DNA from: Mucilaginibacter rubeus
GTDB taxonomy: Bacteria; Bacteroidota; Bacteroidia; Sphingobacteriales; Sphingobacteriaceae
Assembly: GCF_014643835.1 (NCBI RefSeq)
Contig: NZ_BMKD01000009.1
Span: 186,001 to 250,000 of the forward strand
DNA length: 64,000 nt
Direction of reading: 5' to 3'
Position 1 is the first letter of the stretch. Every line of letters starts with the position of its first letter. A program made the position numbers and the translations under genes. Under the pieces are notes generated by a model. The model ran no database searches. It saw only the letters and a program-made list of their open reading frames with translations, and had not been told where the DNA came from. Shown in pieces: positions 39,018 to 48,505 of the stretch.

Positions 39018-39431
39018 ATGCCTACTATTCAGCAATTAGTTAGAAAAGGTAGAGTAGCTCTGGTTGACAAGAGTAAGTCACCAGCGTTGGACAGCTGTCC
39101 ACAGCGAAGAGGCGTATGCACACGCGTGTATACCACTACCCCTAAAAAACCAAACTCAGCAATGCGTAAAGTTGCCCGTGTGCGCTTAACCAACGGAAAA
39201 GAAGTAAATGCTTACATCCCTGGTGAAGGTCACAACTTACAGGAGCACTCTATCGTTTTGATCCGTGGTGGTCGTGTTAAAGACTTACCAGGTGTACGTT
39301 ACCACATCATCCGTGGTGCACTGGATACATCAGGTGTAGCTGGCCGTAACCAACGTCGTTCAAAATATGGTACCAAACGTCCTAAACCAGGTCAGGTAGC
39401 AGCAGCGCCAACAAAAGGTAAAAAGAAATAA
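39018..39431 (+). CDS. rpsL: 30S ribosomal protein S12
   Basis: 137 residues. uS12 lies at the decoding centre and sets accuracy. Conserved stretches [18 protein letters not shown] and [20 protein letters not shown] are present, including the Lys positions where streptomycin-resistance changes are known; both are wild type Lys here. First gene of the str operon, 19 bp before rpsG. Confidence 0.98.
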   Translation: MPTIQQLVRKGRVALVDKSKSPALDSCPQRRGVCTRVYTTTPKKPNSAMRKVARVRLTNGKEVNAYIPGEGHNLQEHSIVLIRGGRVKDLPGVRYHIIRGALDTSGVAGRNQRRSKYGTKRPKPGQVAAAPTKGKKK

Positions 39432-39450
39432 TTAAGGAGGATAGAAAGCA

Positions 39451-39918
39451 ATGAGAAAGTCAAAACCAAAAAAGAGAATTATCCTTCCTGATCCAAAGTT
39501 CAATGATACTTTGGTAACAAGGTTTGTAAACAACATGATGTATGATGGTAAAAAATCAACCGCATACTCTATTTTTTACAACGCTGTTGAAATTGTTGAG
39601 AAAAAAACAAGCGAAAACGGCTTAGAAACCTGGAAAAAAGCTTTAAACAATGTAATGCCTGCTGTTGAAGTAAAAAGCCGCCGTGTAGGTGGTGCTAACT
39701 TCCAGGTACCTACAGAGGTTCGTCCTGAGCGTAAAGTAGCTTTAGGTATGAAATGGTTAATCAGCTATGCCCGTCGTCGTGGTGAAAAAACCATGATGGA
39801 GAAATTAGCAGGCGAAATCATCTCTGCTGCAAAAGGCGAAGGTGCCGCTGTTAAGAAGAAAGAAGATACGCACAAAATGGCTGAGGCTAACAAAGCGTTC
39901 TCACACTTCAGATTCTAA
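39451..39918 (+). CDS. rpsG: 30S ribosomal protein S7
   Basis: 155 residues. uS7 nucleates assembly of the 30S head. Seen: [52 protein letters not shown] and the C-terminal AFSHFRF. A GGAGG-like sequence (AAGGAGGATAG) lies just upstream of the ATG, one of the few clear Shine-Dalgarno matches in this window. Follows rpsL closely. Confidence 0.98.
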   Translation: MRKSKPKKRIILPDPKFNDTLVTRFVNNMMYDGKKSTAYSIFYNAVEIVEKKTSENGLETWKKALNNVMPAVEVKSRRVGGANFQVPTEVRPERKVALGMKWLISYARRRGEKTMMEKLAGEIISAAKGEGAAVKKKEDTHKMAEANKAFSHFRF

Positions 39919-39930
39919 TTAGTGAATGAC

Positions 39931-40091
39931 TGAATTAGTGAATTATTGATTTGGTAACATTTTACTAATCAATAATTCATTATTTCGGCAATTCATCCCA
40001 TAAAAAACAAATAAAAGGATTGAATTAATAATTGAAGATACAATAGGACCTGATCCGCATGTTTTTATTCAATCGCTAATTCACTAATTCA
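39931..40091. repeat. AT-rich inverted repeat between rpsG and fusA
   Basis: TGAATTAGTGAATT at 39931-39944 is the exact complement of AATTCACTAATTCA at 40078-40091, and pairing extends imperfectly inward. It ends 17 bp before the fusA ATG and may influence read-through inside the operon. Confidence 0.65.
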
Positions 40092-40108
40092 ATAAATCAA
40101 TAATTGAC

Positions 40109-42220
40109 ATGTCAAGAGATCTAAAATATACAAGAAACATTGGTATTGCCGCTCACATTGATGCTGGTAAAACTACCACTACCGAGCGTATCCTTTACTA
40201 TGCTGGTGTAAGCCACAAAATTGGTGAGGTACACGAAGGTGCCGCTACCATGGACTGGATGGCCCAGGAGCAGGAACGTGGTATCACCATCACTTCGGCT
40301 GCAACAACCGTAAACTGGAAATATCGCAACCACAACTATCACATGAACATTATTGATACCCCAGGTCACGTGGACTTTACCGTGGAGGTAAACCGTTCAT
40401 TACGTGTACTTGATGGTTTGGTGTTCTTATTCAGCGCGGTTGATGGTGTTGAGCCTCAGTCAGAAACTAACTGGCGTTTGGCTAATAACTACAACGTTCC
40501 GCGTATTGGTTTCGTTAACAAAATGGACCGCTCTGGTGCCGATTTCCTTAATGTGGTAAAACAGGTTAAAGAAATGTTGGGCAGCGTTGCTATCCCATTG
40601 CAGTTACCTATCGGTGCTGAAGACCAGTTTAAAGGTGTGGTTGATTTGATCAACTTCCGTGGTATTGTTTGGAATGAACATGATAAAGGCATGACCTTTA
40701 CCGAAGTTCCAATCCCTGCCGATATGCTTGACGAAGCTACTGAGTGGAGAGAGAAATTATTGGAAGCAGTTGCTGAGTTTGATGACTCTTTAATGGAGAA
40801 ATTCTTTGAAGATCCTACAACCATCACTGAGCGCGAAGTATTAGACGCTTTACGTCAGGCTACTTTGGCCGGTAAAATCGTTCCGATGACTTGCGGTTCA
40901 TCTTTCAAAAACAAAGGTGTACAAACCATGCTCGACTATGTAATGGAGTTAATGCCTTCACCTCTTGATTCAAAAGGTGTTGTTGGTACTAATCCTGACA
41001 CCGGTGCCGAAATTTTGGTTAAACCAGATGTAAAAGAACCATTTGCAGCATTAGCATTTAAAATTGCTACCGACCCGTTTGTAGGCCGTTTATGCTTCAT
41101 CCGTGTTTACTCTGGTAACCTTGATGCTGGTTCATACGTGTACAACATGCGTTCAGAAAGCAAAGAGCGTATCAGCCGTATCTTCCAGATGCATGCTAAC
41201 AAGCAAAACCCTATCCCTAACGTGGGTGCAGGTGATATTGCTGCGGTAGTAGGCTTTAAAGATATCAAAACAGGTGATACCCTTTGCGACGAGAAACATC
41301 AGTTGGTTCTTGAGTCGATGGTATTCCCTGAGCCGGTTATCGGTTTGGCAATTGAGCCTAAAACTCAGGCCGATGTTGATAAACTAGGTATCGCTTTAGG
41401 TAAACTGGCAGAAGAGGATCCAACTTTCCGGGTACAAACAGATCAAGATACTGGTCAAACAGTTATCTCTGGTATGGGTGAGTTACACCTGGATATTTTG
41501 ATGGATCGTTTAAAACGCGAGTTTAAAGTGGAAGTTAACCAGGGTGCTCCTCAGGTAGCTTACAAAGAAGCTATCACCGGTACTATCCAACACCGCGAAA
41601 CTTACAAGAAACAAACTGGTGGTCGTGGTAAATTCGCGGACATCCAGGTTGTTATCTCTCCAGCCGACGATAACAAAGAAGGCTTACAGTTTGTTAACGA
41701 AATTGTTGGTGGTTCAATCCCTCGTGAGTTTATCCCATCTGTTGAGAAAGGTTTCAAAGCCGCTATGGACAATGGTGTACTTGCAGGTTACCCGCTTACA
41801 AGCTTAAAAGTTCGTTTGATTGATGGTTCATTCCACGCAGTCGATTCGGACGCGTTATCATTCGAGATCGCTGCACGTTCTGCTTACCGCGAAGCATTGC
41901 CAAAATGTAAACCGGTATTGCTTGAGCCAATCATGAAAATCGAGATTCTAACCCCTGAAGAAAACATGGGTGATGTTATCGGTGACATGAACCGTCGTCG
42001 TGGCCAGCTGCAAGGTATGGACACTCGTAACGGCTCACAGGTTATCAAAGCTATGGTACCACTTTCTGAAATGTTTGGTTACGTAACTCAATTACGTACT
42101 ATCACTTCGGGCCGTGCAACTTCAACTATGGAGTTTGACCACTACGCTGATGCACCTCGTAACGTACAGGACGAAGTTGTTGCCAAATCAAAAGGCCGCA
42201 AACAAGTTGCTATCGACTAA
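40109..42220 (+). CDS. fusA: Elongation factor G
   Basis: 703 residues. GTPase that moves tRNA and mRNA during translation. G motifs: [17 protein letters not shown] (G1), [11 protein letters not shown] (G2), DTPGHVDF (G3), NKMDRSG (G4), [10 protein letters not shown] (G5 region). Domain IV has [16 protein letters not shown] and domain V ends in EFDHYADAP. Normal length. Third gene of the str operon, separated from rpsG by a 190-bp AT-rich repeat region. Confidence 0.98.
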   Translation: MSRDLKYTRNIGIAAHIDAGKTTTTERILYYAGVSHKIGEVHEGAATMDWMAQEQERGITITSAATTVNWKYRNHNYHMNIIDTPGHVDFTVEVNRSLRVLDGLVFLFSAVDGVEPQSETNWRLANNYNVPRIGFVNKMDRSGADFLNVVKQVKEMLGSVAIPLQLPIGAEDQFKGVVDLINFRGIVWNEHDKGMTFTEVPIPADMLDEATEWREKLLEAVAEFDDSLMEKFFEDPTTITEREVLDALRQATLAGKIVPMTCGSSFKNKGVQTMLDYVMELMPSPLDSKGVVGTNPDTGAEILVKPDVKEPFAALAFKIATDPFVGRLCFIRVYSGNLDAGSYVYNMRSESKERISRIFQMHANKQNPIPNVGAGDIAAVVGFKDIKTGDTLCDEKHQLVLESMVFPEPVIGLAIEPKTQADVDKLGIALGKLAEEDPTFRVQTDQDTGQTVISGMGELHLDILMDRLKREFKVEVNQGAPQVAYKEAITGTIQHRETYKKQTGGRGKFADIQVVISPADDNKEGLQFVNEIVGGSIPREFIPSVEKGFKAAMDNGVLAGYPLTSLKVRLIDGSFHAVDSDALSFEIAARSAYREALPKCKPVLLEPIMKIEILTPEENMGDVIGDMNRRRGQLQGMDTRNGSQVIKAMVPLSEMFGYVTQLRTITSGRATSTMEFDHYADAPRNVQDEVVAKSKGRKQVAID

Positions 42221-42230
42221 ACTTGATATG

Positions 42231-42274
42231 ATTACACCGATTGGTTTGTGATTTCACAGATTCATCGGTGTAAT
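42231..42274. terminator. Hairpin between fusA and rpsJ
   Basis: ATTACACCGAT pairs perfectly with ATCGGTGTAAT across 22 bases. There is no long T-run, so it may be a weak terminator, an attenuator or simply a repeat. Two AATCGGTGAAATC units follow at 42330-42362. Confidence 0.5.
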
Positions 42275-42381
42275 TAATAAATAACCCAATGATCGTACCT
42301 AATAAATAGCTCTTAGGTTGGTCAATTAAAAATCGGTGAAATCGCCAGTAAATCGGTGAAATCCCAAAAAGTAAAATAACA

Positions 42382-42687
42382 ATGAGCCAAAGAATCAGGA
42401 TCAAATTGAAATCTTACGATTACAACCTGGTAGACAAATCTGCCGAGAAAATCGTAAAAACAGTAAAGCCAACAGGCGCTGTAGTTAGCGGACCACTTCC
42501 GTTACCAACCGAAAAGAAAATTTTCACCGTATTACGTTCACCACACGTAAACAAAAAAGCACGTGAGCAATTCCAACTTTGCTCATACAAGCGCTTATTA
42601 GACATTTACAGCTCTAACTCAAAAACTGTAGATGCCCTGATGAAGCTTGAATTGCCAAGCGGTGTTGAGGTTGAGATCAAAGTTTGA
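42382..42687 (+). CDS. rpsJ: 30S ribosomal protein S10
   Basis: 101 residues. uS10 is a 30S head protein and part of the NusB-NusE antitermination complex. Seen: [50 protein letters not shown] and [11 protein letters not shown]. It follows fusA as in other Bacteroidota, but a strong terminator comes straight after it instead of rplC. Confidence 0.98.
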   Translation: MSQRIRIKLKSYDYNLVDKSAEKIVKTVKPTGAVVSGPLPLPTEKKIFTVLRSPHVNKKAREQFQLCSYKRLLDIYSSNSKTVDALMKLELPSGVEVEIKV

Positions 42688-42727
42688 TAGACGACCGGCC
42701 CACTGAAAGGTGTGCGATCAAAAAATA

Positions 42728-42763
42728 AAAAAGACCATCTGCTTAAGCGGATGGTCTTTTTTG
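42728..42763 (+). terminator. Terminator of the str operon after rpsJ
   Basis: AAAAGACCATC pairs with GATGGTCTTTT across a short loop with inner GC/GC pairs, with A- and T-runs on both sides. Confidence 0.88.
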
Positions 42764-42786
42764 GTTTATAAATTTTACATTTAGTT

Positions 42787-43176
42787 ATGCGAAGTTTCCT
42801 TTTTTTATTGGCAATTATGCTATTAAGTTTTAGCTGTTCAACACAGCGTAAAATACACAAAATGGCAGAAACTTTTGGTAAATGTAAAGCAAAGTGGCAA
42901 TACTTCAAATTAACCCAACCTATAAAAGGAGTAGTTATATTACATACAAAGGGATATTGCGGATATTTTCATATACATGCCAACACCATAATCATTGTTA
43001 ATAAAACCGATACAATCCGCATAGACGGTCCGTGTTATACTGAAAATACTGTCCCTTCCGATTCTGTACTTGTGAGTCCCTATGAAACCGATGGAGTAAC
43101 AGGAGCAATTGGCGATCTCAAATACGATTGTACAATCAAGAAAACATGTTATGGGATAATTGCTAAAATCAAATAA
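42787..43176 (+). CDS. Hypothetical lipoprotein
   Basis: 129 residues. Lipobox LLSFSC at residues 12-17, then a small beta-rich domain with five or more Cys (FGKCKAK, KGYCGYF, GPCYTE, YDCTIKKTC) that may form disulfides. No known family recognised. The DNA is AT-rich compared with the ribosomal genes upstream. Overlaps or abuts the next small gene, so the two may be co-transcribed. Confidence 0.65.
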   Translation: MRSFLFLLAIMLLSFSCSTQRKIHKMAETFGKCKAKWQYFKLTQPIKGVVILHTKGYCGYFHIHANTIIIVNKTDTIRIDGPCYTENTVPSDSVLVSPYETDGVTGAIGDLKYDCTIKKTCYGIIAKIK

Positions 43177-43183
43177 TAAAGCG

Positions 43184-43384
43184 ATGAAAGCTAACACAAC
43201 AAATATAATAGGTAAAGAAAATAAAGCCCGGGCATTGTCTCCTGATGCCAAACAGCTTGACTATAAATCAGATGAGATTTTACCATTGTGGGTTTTGGAA
43301 AGGATTGCTAAAAGTCAGACAGACATTGCCGAAGGGCGAACTGTTAGTTTCCTGGAATTTAAAAAACGATTATCTATCACATAA
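43184..43384 (+). CDS. Small protein resembling a type II antitoxin
   Basis: 66 residues from ATG 43184; an ATG at 43160 would overlap the upstream gene by 17 bp. The C-terminal half, PLWVLERIAKSQTDIAEGRTVSFLEFKKRL, has the DIAEGRTxSxxEFKK style of Bacteroidota Phd/RelB-like antitoxins. No toxin gene (RelE, PIN or HicA size) follows before the YCII gene. Role inferred from pattern only. Confidence 0.55.
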   Translation: MKANTTNIIGKENKARALSPDAKQLDYKSDEILPLWVLERIAKSQTDIAEGRTVSFLEFKKRLSIT

Positions 43385-43539
43385 ACTTTCTGATTTTTGA
43401 AATTACCTCGGTTCAGAAAAATTCCGAAATTGAACGTCTCAAATTCAAAATAAATATTACCCGCCCTGTCCTATTTAGCCATTTCCACTTGATATAGAGG
43501 TGTAATTCATATATTTATTAACCTTTAAAATTTAAAAAG

Positions 43540-43893
43540 ATGGACGAATTCGTTTTAATTTTCAGGCACGAGGATGGCACCAAAGTGGCTTCTCCCGAAC
43601 AGATCCAAATCTGGATGAAACAAACTATGGACTGGATTGGCGGCATAGCTGCTCAAAACAAATTTGTGAGTGGCACCGGCTTGCCTTTTGCCGACGCCAA
43701 AATTGTAAGGCACGGCGGCGTAGTTACCAATGGCCCTTTCGGCGAGATCAAAGAAACGATAGGCGGTTTCATCACTGTAAAAGCCGAATCGGTTGAAGAA
43801 GCTGTGGAATTTGCCAAAGGCTGTCCTGTTTTGCAGGGCGATGGTAATACCGTTGAAGTGCGGAAGGTTGCCAAGAATGATGGGGTGCATTAA
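43540..43893 (+). CDS. YCII/DGPF domain protein
   Basis: 117 residues: MDEFVLIFRHEDG at the start, then GGVVTNGPFGEIKETIGGFITVKAESVEEAVEFAKGCP, the DGPF (YCII) motif region, here NGPF. Such proteins are regularly paired with ECF42 sigma factors, and an ECF factor lies 163 bp downstream. The function in the pair is not known. The spacer to the sigma gene is filled by an inverted repeat. Confidence 0.9.
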   Translation: MDEFVLIFRHEDGTKVASPEQIQIWMKQTMDWIGGIAAQNKFVSGTGLPFADAKIVRHGGVVTNGPFGEIKETIGGFITVKAESVEEAVEFAKGCPVLQGDGNTVEVRKVAKNDGVH

Positions 43894-43911
43894 AATAATT
43901 TTATAAATCAT

Positions 43912-44039
43912 GTCATTGCGAGGAGCAGCCCGGGCAAAAGAGTATCCAGCGCGACGTTGCAATCCCGTCGTTATGCCTGCGAGATATACAAAGCGGCAAA
44001 GCACAGCTACGAGATTGCCGCGCTATCGCTCGCAATGAC
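43912..44039. repeat. Inverted repeat, GTCATTGCGAG family, copy 2
   Basis: Perfect 11-bp end complements GTCATTGCGAG and CTCGCAATGAC. Right arm 44007-44039 is the exact reverse complement of 29140-29172. It sits between the YCII gene and its sigma factor and ends 17 bp before the sigma GTG start. Confidence 0.85.
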
Positions 44040-44056
44040 ATTTTTCCATTTGCACC

Positions 44057-45283
44057 GTGCAAAACCCCAAAATCATTCCCCATCTATTCCGCACCGAGTA
44101 TCGCAAAATAATATCGGTGCTGTGCCGCCGCTTTGGATTCGATCAGATGGCAACTGCCGAGGACATCGCCAGCGATACCTTCCTTACCGCAGCCCAGGCC
44201 TGGAGTTATAAAGGCATCCCGCCTAACCCAACCGCCTGGCTTTATAGCGTAGCCAAAAACAAGGCGAAAAATCATTTGCAACGTAATAGCATTTTTGAAA
44301 ACAAAGTATCCCCGGAAATCCAAACCTTGAAGACCTATGACCCTGAAATCGATCTTTCGCTCCAAAACATCACCGACAGCCAGTTGCAAATGATGTTTGC
44401 AATCTGTCACCCTGCCATCCCTCCCGAGGCACAGATCGGGCTTTCGTTACGCATCCTTTGCGGTTTCGGAATTGATGAAGTGGCTGAAGCTTTCCTAACC
44501 AATAAAGAAACCATTAACAAACGCCTGTTCAGGGCTAAGGAAAAGATCCGCAATGAAAAAATAGGAATCGAAATGCCTGGTCCGGCTGAAATTGATAACC
44601 GGCTCGAAAACGTGCTCACTACTATTTATCTGTTGTTTAGCGAGGGTTATTATTCTGTTAGTGATAACCAGGTTTTGCGTAAAGATCTTTGCTTTGAGGC
44701 CATGCGCCTTTGCCATATGCTTATTGAAAACGAAGGCACCAACAAACCGCCGGTTAACGCATTGCTTTCGCTCATGTATTTTCATGCCTCGAGGTTTGAA
44801 GCCCGCACAGATCAAAACGGCCGACTAATTTTATATGAAGATCAGGACACCAACCTCTGGAACTATGACCTGGTAGCCAAAGGTGCCTCTTATTTAAACC
44901 TTGCCACTACCGGTACTCAATTATCAAAATATCACATTGAAGCCAGTATAGCCTACTGGCATACTCAAAAAAACGATTCCAAACAAAAATGGGAAAACAT
45001 ATTGCAGCTTTATAATCGCCTGCTGCAAATAGCATACTCCCCTATAGCGGCGCTCAACCGCACCTTTGCGCTTGCCAAAGCCAACAGCCCCGAAGAAGCC
45101 ATTATTGAGGCTGAAAAATTGAAACTCACCGGAAACCAGTTTTACTATACCTTGCTTGGCGAATTATACACCGGCATTGACAATGAACAGGCAAAACTAA
45201 ACTTTGAGAAAGCACTAACGCTGATAAAAACACCTGCTGATAACGCCATTATTCAAGGCAAAATAGATAAACTTCAAAATTAA
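44057..45283 (+). CDS. ECF-type RNA polymerase sigma factor (ECF42-like, with C-terminal extension)
   Basis: 408 residues, much longer than a simple ECF factor. Region 2: LCRRFGFDQMATAEDIASDTFLTAAQAW. Region 4: GFGIDEVAEAFLTNKETINKRLFRAKEKIR. The 200-residue extension (LLFSEGYY, NPLLSLMYFHASR-type helices, ALNRTFALAKANSPEEAI) is the TPR-like tail seen in ECF42. No anti-sigma gene is found, as usual for this group, where the tail itself is regulatory. Start is GTG; the DGPF partner is upstream. Confidence 0.9.
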   Translation: MQNPKIIPHLFRTEYRKIISVLCRRFGFDQMATAEDIASDTFLTAAQAWSYKGIPPNPTAWLYSVAKNKAKNHLQRNSIFENKVSPEIQTLKTYDPEIDLSLQNITDSQLQMMFAICHPAIPPEAQIGLSLRILCGFGIDEVAEAFLTNKETINKRLFRAKEKIRNEKIGIEMPGPAEIDNRLENVLTTIYLLFSEGYYSVSDNQVLRKDLCFEAMRLCHMLIENEGTNKPPVNALLSLMYFHASRFEARTDQNGRLILYEDQDTNLWNYDLVAKGASYLNLATTGTQLSKYHIEASIAYWHTQKNDSKQKWENILQLYNRLLQIAYSPIAALNRTFALAKANSPEEAIIEAEKLKLTGNQFYYTLLGELYTGIDNEQAKLNFEKALTLIKTPADNAIIQGKIDKLQN

Positions 45284-45454
45284 CATTAGCCCAGGTCAGC
45301 AAAAAACGCCCGATAAACAACAACAAAAAAGCATTAATTACATGACTTATAAGCAAGGCATTACTATGCTTAAAAATAACACCGGATATTTAAAACTGGT
45401 ATCATGAGTATGTTGAAGCGATTAAAACTATTTTGGGTAAACCCTGCGAGCATT

Positions 45455-46687
45455 TTACTCACTCAACGCCGGGTTCCTCACTATTCCGGCAAATAGTATC
45501 AGCCCGGTTTTCATTTCCCGTATTGCAAAAATGAAAGGTTTATTAAAAACATGAGTTGGTGGGGCTGCCGTGGTCACTATGCCAACAGATGTTACTGCCG
45601 CGGCTTCGGTACCGTCTTCATTCACATCAATATAAACTTTGTGTTTCACCTCGGATATACTAAGGCCACCAACCCCGTTAATTCGACTAAAATCAGCCAT
45701 ATCGCTAAAGGCAATGCTCATCCCTAATGATTTTAAAATATCATTCAGCGTAATATCATAGCTAAATTTAAACCTGGGCATGGTAATGTCCGATTTGCCG
45801 GCGGTGAGTTTACCCATCAGTAAATTCCATTTACTTGAATCGAGGCCCTGTGCAAAGCTTTTTATATCTCCATCAGGCATCATCAATATCATGCTGTATT
45901 TACTGTTGCTATAAGGCAGTTCAACCACATTTGTACCGTTATAATACGCGCTTTTAAGTTCGGCATGGCTATTGGTCATAAAATCAGCTTGTACAGTGCC
46001 GCCATTTAACAAATTAAATGGCGCCTTGAAGGTTGCCTTTGTATCAAAACGGGTTTTCCATATGCTTTTAAAATAAATGGCATTGATGAGGTACATACGG
46101 GCCCCATCCGAAATTTTATCGATGATCTTTGGAATCTTGCTGTTAGTTTGCTGGCTTACCCAACCATTAATAGTAGTCAGAGATGCTGATTCATTGCTAA
46201 AATCGAGGGCTTTCACTTCGGCATTATAAAAATCGGTATTGGTTTTCAGGAATGCCGGCAGCACCGTAAAATTATTAGCGTACCAAATGGAATTGGCTAT
46301 TTTAAGCGTAGTATTTGGATCGAGATCGGGAAGGTTTGTGATGAGGTTATGATAGTAATTGTTAACCTGTTCTTCGGTAAAACTGCTAAACTCCATGGTT
46401 TTGCGGATAGCTGTAAGGGTTTGCCCGCTGGCGCCATTACTGGTCATACCTATAGCAAAGCTTACGCTTAATGGCGAAATGATGAGGTTTTTATCAGCGT
46501 CAAGGCTATTAACATTAGCGCTGAAAAGCTTTAAGGTAAAAGCATTACCAGGCCCAATTTGTTGCTGTTCGGTTGCGGAAAGCACCAGGTCTTTACCCGG
46601 ATCCTTATTAACTGGGCTGATACCTCCCTTTTTACAGGCTGCTATAGCTAAAATCCCAAAACAAAGTAAGGTTAGTTTGCGCGTCAT
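45455..46687 (-). CDS. Serpin family serine/cysteine protease inhibitor lipoprotein
   Basis: 410 residues. Lipobox LAIAAC at residues 13-18 puts it on a membrane. The serpin fold is clear: NLIISPLSVSFAIGMTSNGASGQT, LINAIYFKSIWKTRFD, and a hinge EDGTEAAAVTS that fits inhibitory serpins (small residues P12-P9). By length against alpha-1-antitrypsin the scissile bond would be T373-A374 in IVTTAAPP, then FNKPFIFAI. A Thr P1 suggests elastase-like or cysteine-protease targets; this is inference. Confidence 0.92.
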   Translation of the reverse strand: MTRKLTLLCFGILAIAACKKGGISPVNKDPGKDLVLSATEQQQIGPGNAFTLKLFSANVNSLDADKNLIISPLSVSFAIGMTSNGASGQTLTAIRKTMEFSSFTEEQVNNYYHNLITNLPDLDPNTTLKIANSIWYANNFTVLPAFLKTNTDFYNAEVKALDFSNESASLTTINGWVSQQTNSKIPKIIDKISDGARMYLINAIYFKSIWKTRFDTKATFKAPFNLLNGGTVQADFMTNSHAELKSAYYNGTNVVELPYSNSKYSMILMMPDGDIKSFAQGLDSSKWNLLMGKLTAGKSDITMPRFKFSYDITLNDILKSLGMSIAFSDMADFSRINGVGGLSISEVKHKVYIDVNEDGTEAAAVTSVGIVTTAAPPTHVFNKPFIFAIREMKTGLILFAGIVRNPALSE

Positions 46688-46838
46688 GGCTGATAGGTTT
46701 ATAATTATATTACGCCTTGTAAATCATTTACGCTACAGCATGTTAAAAATATAACAGCTCAAAAAGCATAACAATTTTTTAACGCCTGCACTTTTAAAAC
46801 ACCGTAATTTAGCCCTTTAAAAACACTTACTTATATCG

Positions 46839-48083
46839 ATGCGAAATCTACTTAAAACCGCAGCTTTTTTCCTCCTGATATCGGCCGGGCTAAATACCAC
46901 CGCCCAAACCCGCAAAGCAGTCTTTATTATTGCTGACGGCATCCCAGCAGATGTTATTGAAAAATTGAATACCCCTAACCTGAAACTGATAGCTAAGCAG
47001 GGCACCTACCTTCGTGCGCATGTTGGCGGCGAAAAAGGTGGTTATTCGCAAACGCCAACCATATCGGCAAATGGCTACAACAGCTTACTTACCGCCACCT
47101 GGGTTAACAAACACAACGTTTGGGGCAACGACATCAAAGCACCAAACTATAATTACTGGAATATATTCCGGATGTTTAAAAACGCTTATCCCAACAAAAA
47201 GACAGCTGTATTTAGCAGCTGGACAGATAACCGCACCAAGCTAATTGGAGATCGGCTATCCGCAGCTGGTAACATCCACCCTGATTATGCCTATGACGGT
47301 TATGAGCTGGACACAGTAAAGTTTCCGCATGATAAAGCCGGGAACTATATGCACCTGATAGATGAGCAGGTAGCAGCAGCGGCAGCGGATTGTATTAAAG
47401 ATAAAGCTCCTGACCTTTCATGGATATACCTGGAATATACCGACGATATGGGGCATAAATACGGCGATAGCCCGCAATATTATGATGCTATTGAAAAAAT
47501 GGATGCACAGGTAGGCAAGATCTGGACTGCAATACAATACAGGAAGCAACATTTTAAAGAAGACTGGCTGATTTTTATCACAACAGATCATGGCCGCGAC
47601 GAAGCAACCGGTAAAAATCACGGTGGTCAAAGCACCCGCCAGCGCTCAACCTGGATGGTTACCAGCTACCGCCCGCTTAATAACTATGCTAAATTCTATA
47701 CCCCGGGTATTGTTGATATAACACCCTCTATCAATAGTTTTTTAAATGTAAAAGTACCCGAAGCACAACAACGTGAGATGGATGGGACCTCGCTTATCGG
47801 TCCGCTATCAGTGGCAGAGCCTGCCGCTAATTATGTGCAGGGCTCATTGGATATCACCTGGAAAGCACTTGACCCCAAAGGCAGTGTTAAGGTGTGGGTA
47901 GCAGCCGATAATACCTTTAAAGAAGGTAAGGCCGATGATTATAAGCTGTTAGCTACTGTACCGGTTACTAATGAGCATGTGCTGGTTGATGTTAAAAATA
48001 TGCCCTCTAAATTTTATAAGGTTGTTATTGAAGGATTGAATAATACAGCGAACAGATGGGTTGTACTTGATGAAAAGAAGTAA
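46839..48083 (+). CDS. Alkaline phosphatase family protein (type I phosphodiesterase/nucleotide pyrophosphatase)
   Basis: 414 residues with a signal peptide (cleavage near TTAQT). Metal and active-site features: VFIIADGIP (Asp ligand), the Thr nucleophile in SQTPTISANGYNSLLTATW, EYTDDMGHKYGDSPQ and TTDHGRDEATGKNHGGQS with Asp/His ligands. The C-terminal 90 residues look like a Ig/fibronectin-type beta domain. A secreted phosphodiesterase or phosphatase; substrate unknown. Divergent from the serpin gene. Confidence 0.88.
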   Translation: MRNLLKTAAFFLLISAGLNTTAQTRKAVFIIADGIPADVIEKLNTPNLKLIAKQGTYLRAHVGGEKGGYSQTPTISANGYNSLLTATWVNKHNVWGNDIKAPNYNYWNIFRMFKNAYPNKKTAVFSSWTDNRTKLIGDRLSAAGNIHPDYAYDGYELDTVKFPHDKAGNYMHLIDEQVAAAAADCIKDKAPDLSWIYLEYTDDMGHKYGDSPQYYDAIEKMDAQVGKIWTAIQYRKQHFKEDWLIFITTDHGRDEATGKNHGGQSTRQRSTWMVTSYRPLNNYAKFYTPGIVDITPSINSFLNVKVPEAQQREMDGTSLIGPLSVAEPAANYVQGSLDITWKALDPKGSVKVWVAADNTFKEGKADDYKLLATVPVTNEHVLVDVKNMPSKFYKVVIEGLNNTANRWVVLDEKK

Positions 48084-48108
48084 CCTGGCTCATTATTTAG
48101 AAATTTTC

Positions 48109-48145
48109 ATAACGCCTCCCTGCACTAACTGCAAGGAGGCGTTAT
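48109..48145. terminator. Terminator-like hairpin after the phosphatase gene
   Basis: ATAACGCCTCC pairs perfectly with GGAGGCGTTAT, and TGCA/TGCA pairing continues inside the loop. Only a weak T-run follows. Confidence 0.7.
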
Positions 48146-48505
48146 TGCTTTGTATCTCTTGTAAAAACATCGCGGTTAAGCTTTCCCATCCCAATCAGCT
48201 CAAAATACAAACTACTTTGTATTGTGTACCCTCCCAGGGCTCCGTAAACTTGTGATATAAAAACAATCCAAATCACAATGAAAAAGCCACAATCATGTAC
48301 CTCTGGTGTAACGCCTGCTGCCAGCAGCATGTTAAATTTTATTATGACAAGCCCCGCAGCTCCGTTAATAAACCAGCCGTTCTATCCCAAAAACAAAAAA
48401 TTACCAGTTGTTTTTTTGCAGGTAAATTGCATACATTAGATCATTGCCTGTTGGCGTTGATCTGTTCATCACAATCATCAAAACACACCTAATCCGTTTA
48501 CTAAA
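48146..48505. other. Spacer without a supported gene
   Basis: Only short open frames of about 60 codons on both strands, none with a recognisable product. No repeat family or RNA gene was recognised. Confidence 0.4.

Noticed and set aside
42231-42274. Strong intrinsic terminator between fusA and rpsJ
   Set aside because: Stem is perfect but there is no T-run, so I list it only as a weak hairpin and do not claim termination.
43555-44004. 149-codon frame opposite the YCII gene
   Set aside because: Antisense to a recognised DGPF protein and partly in repeat DNA.
48142-48492. Several 60-65-codon frames in the spacer after the phosphatase gene
   Set aside because: No conserved motif, poor start context and overlap with each other on both strands.
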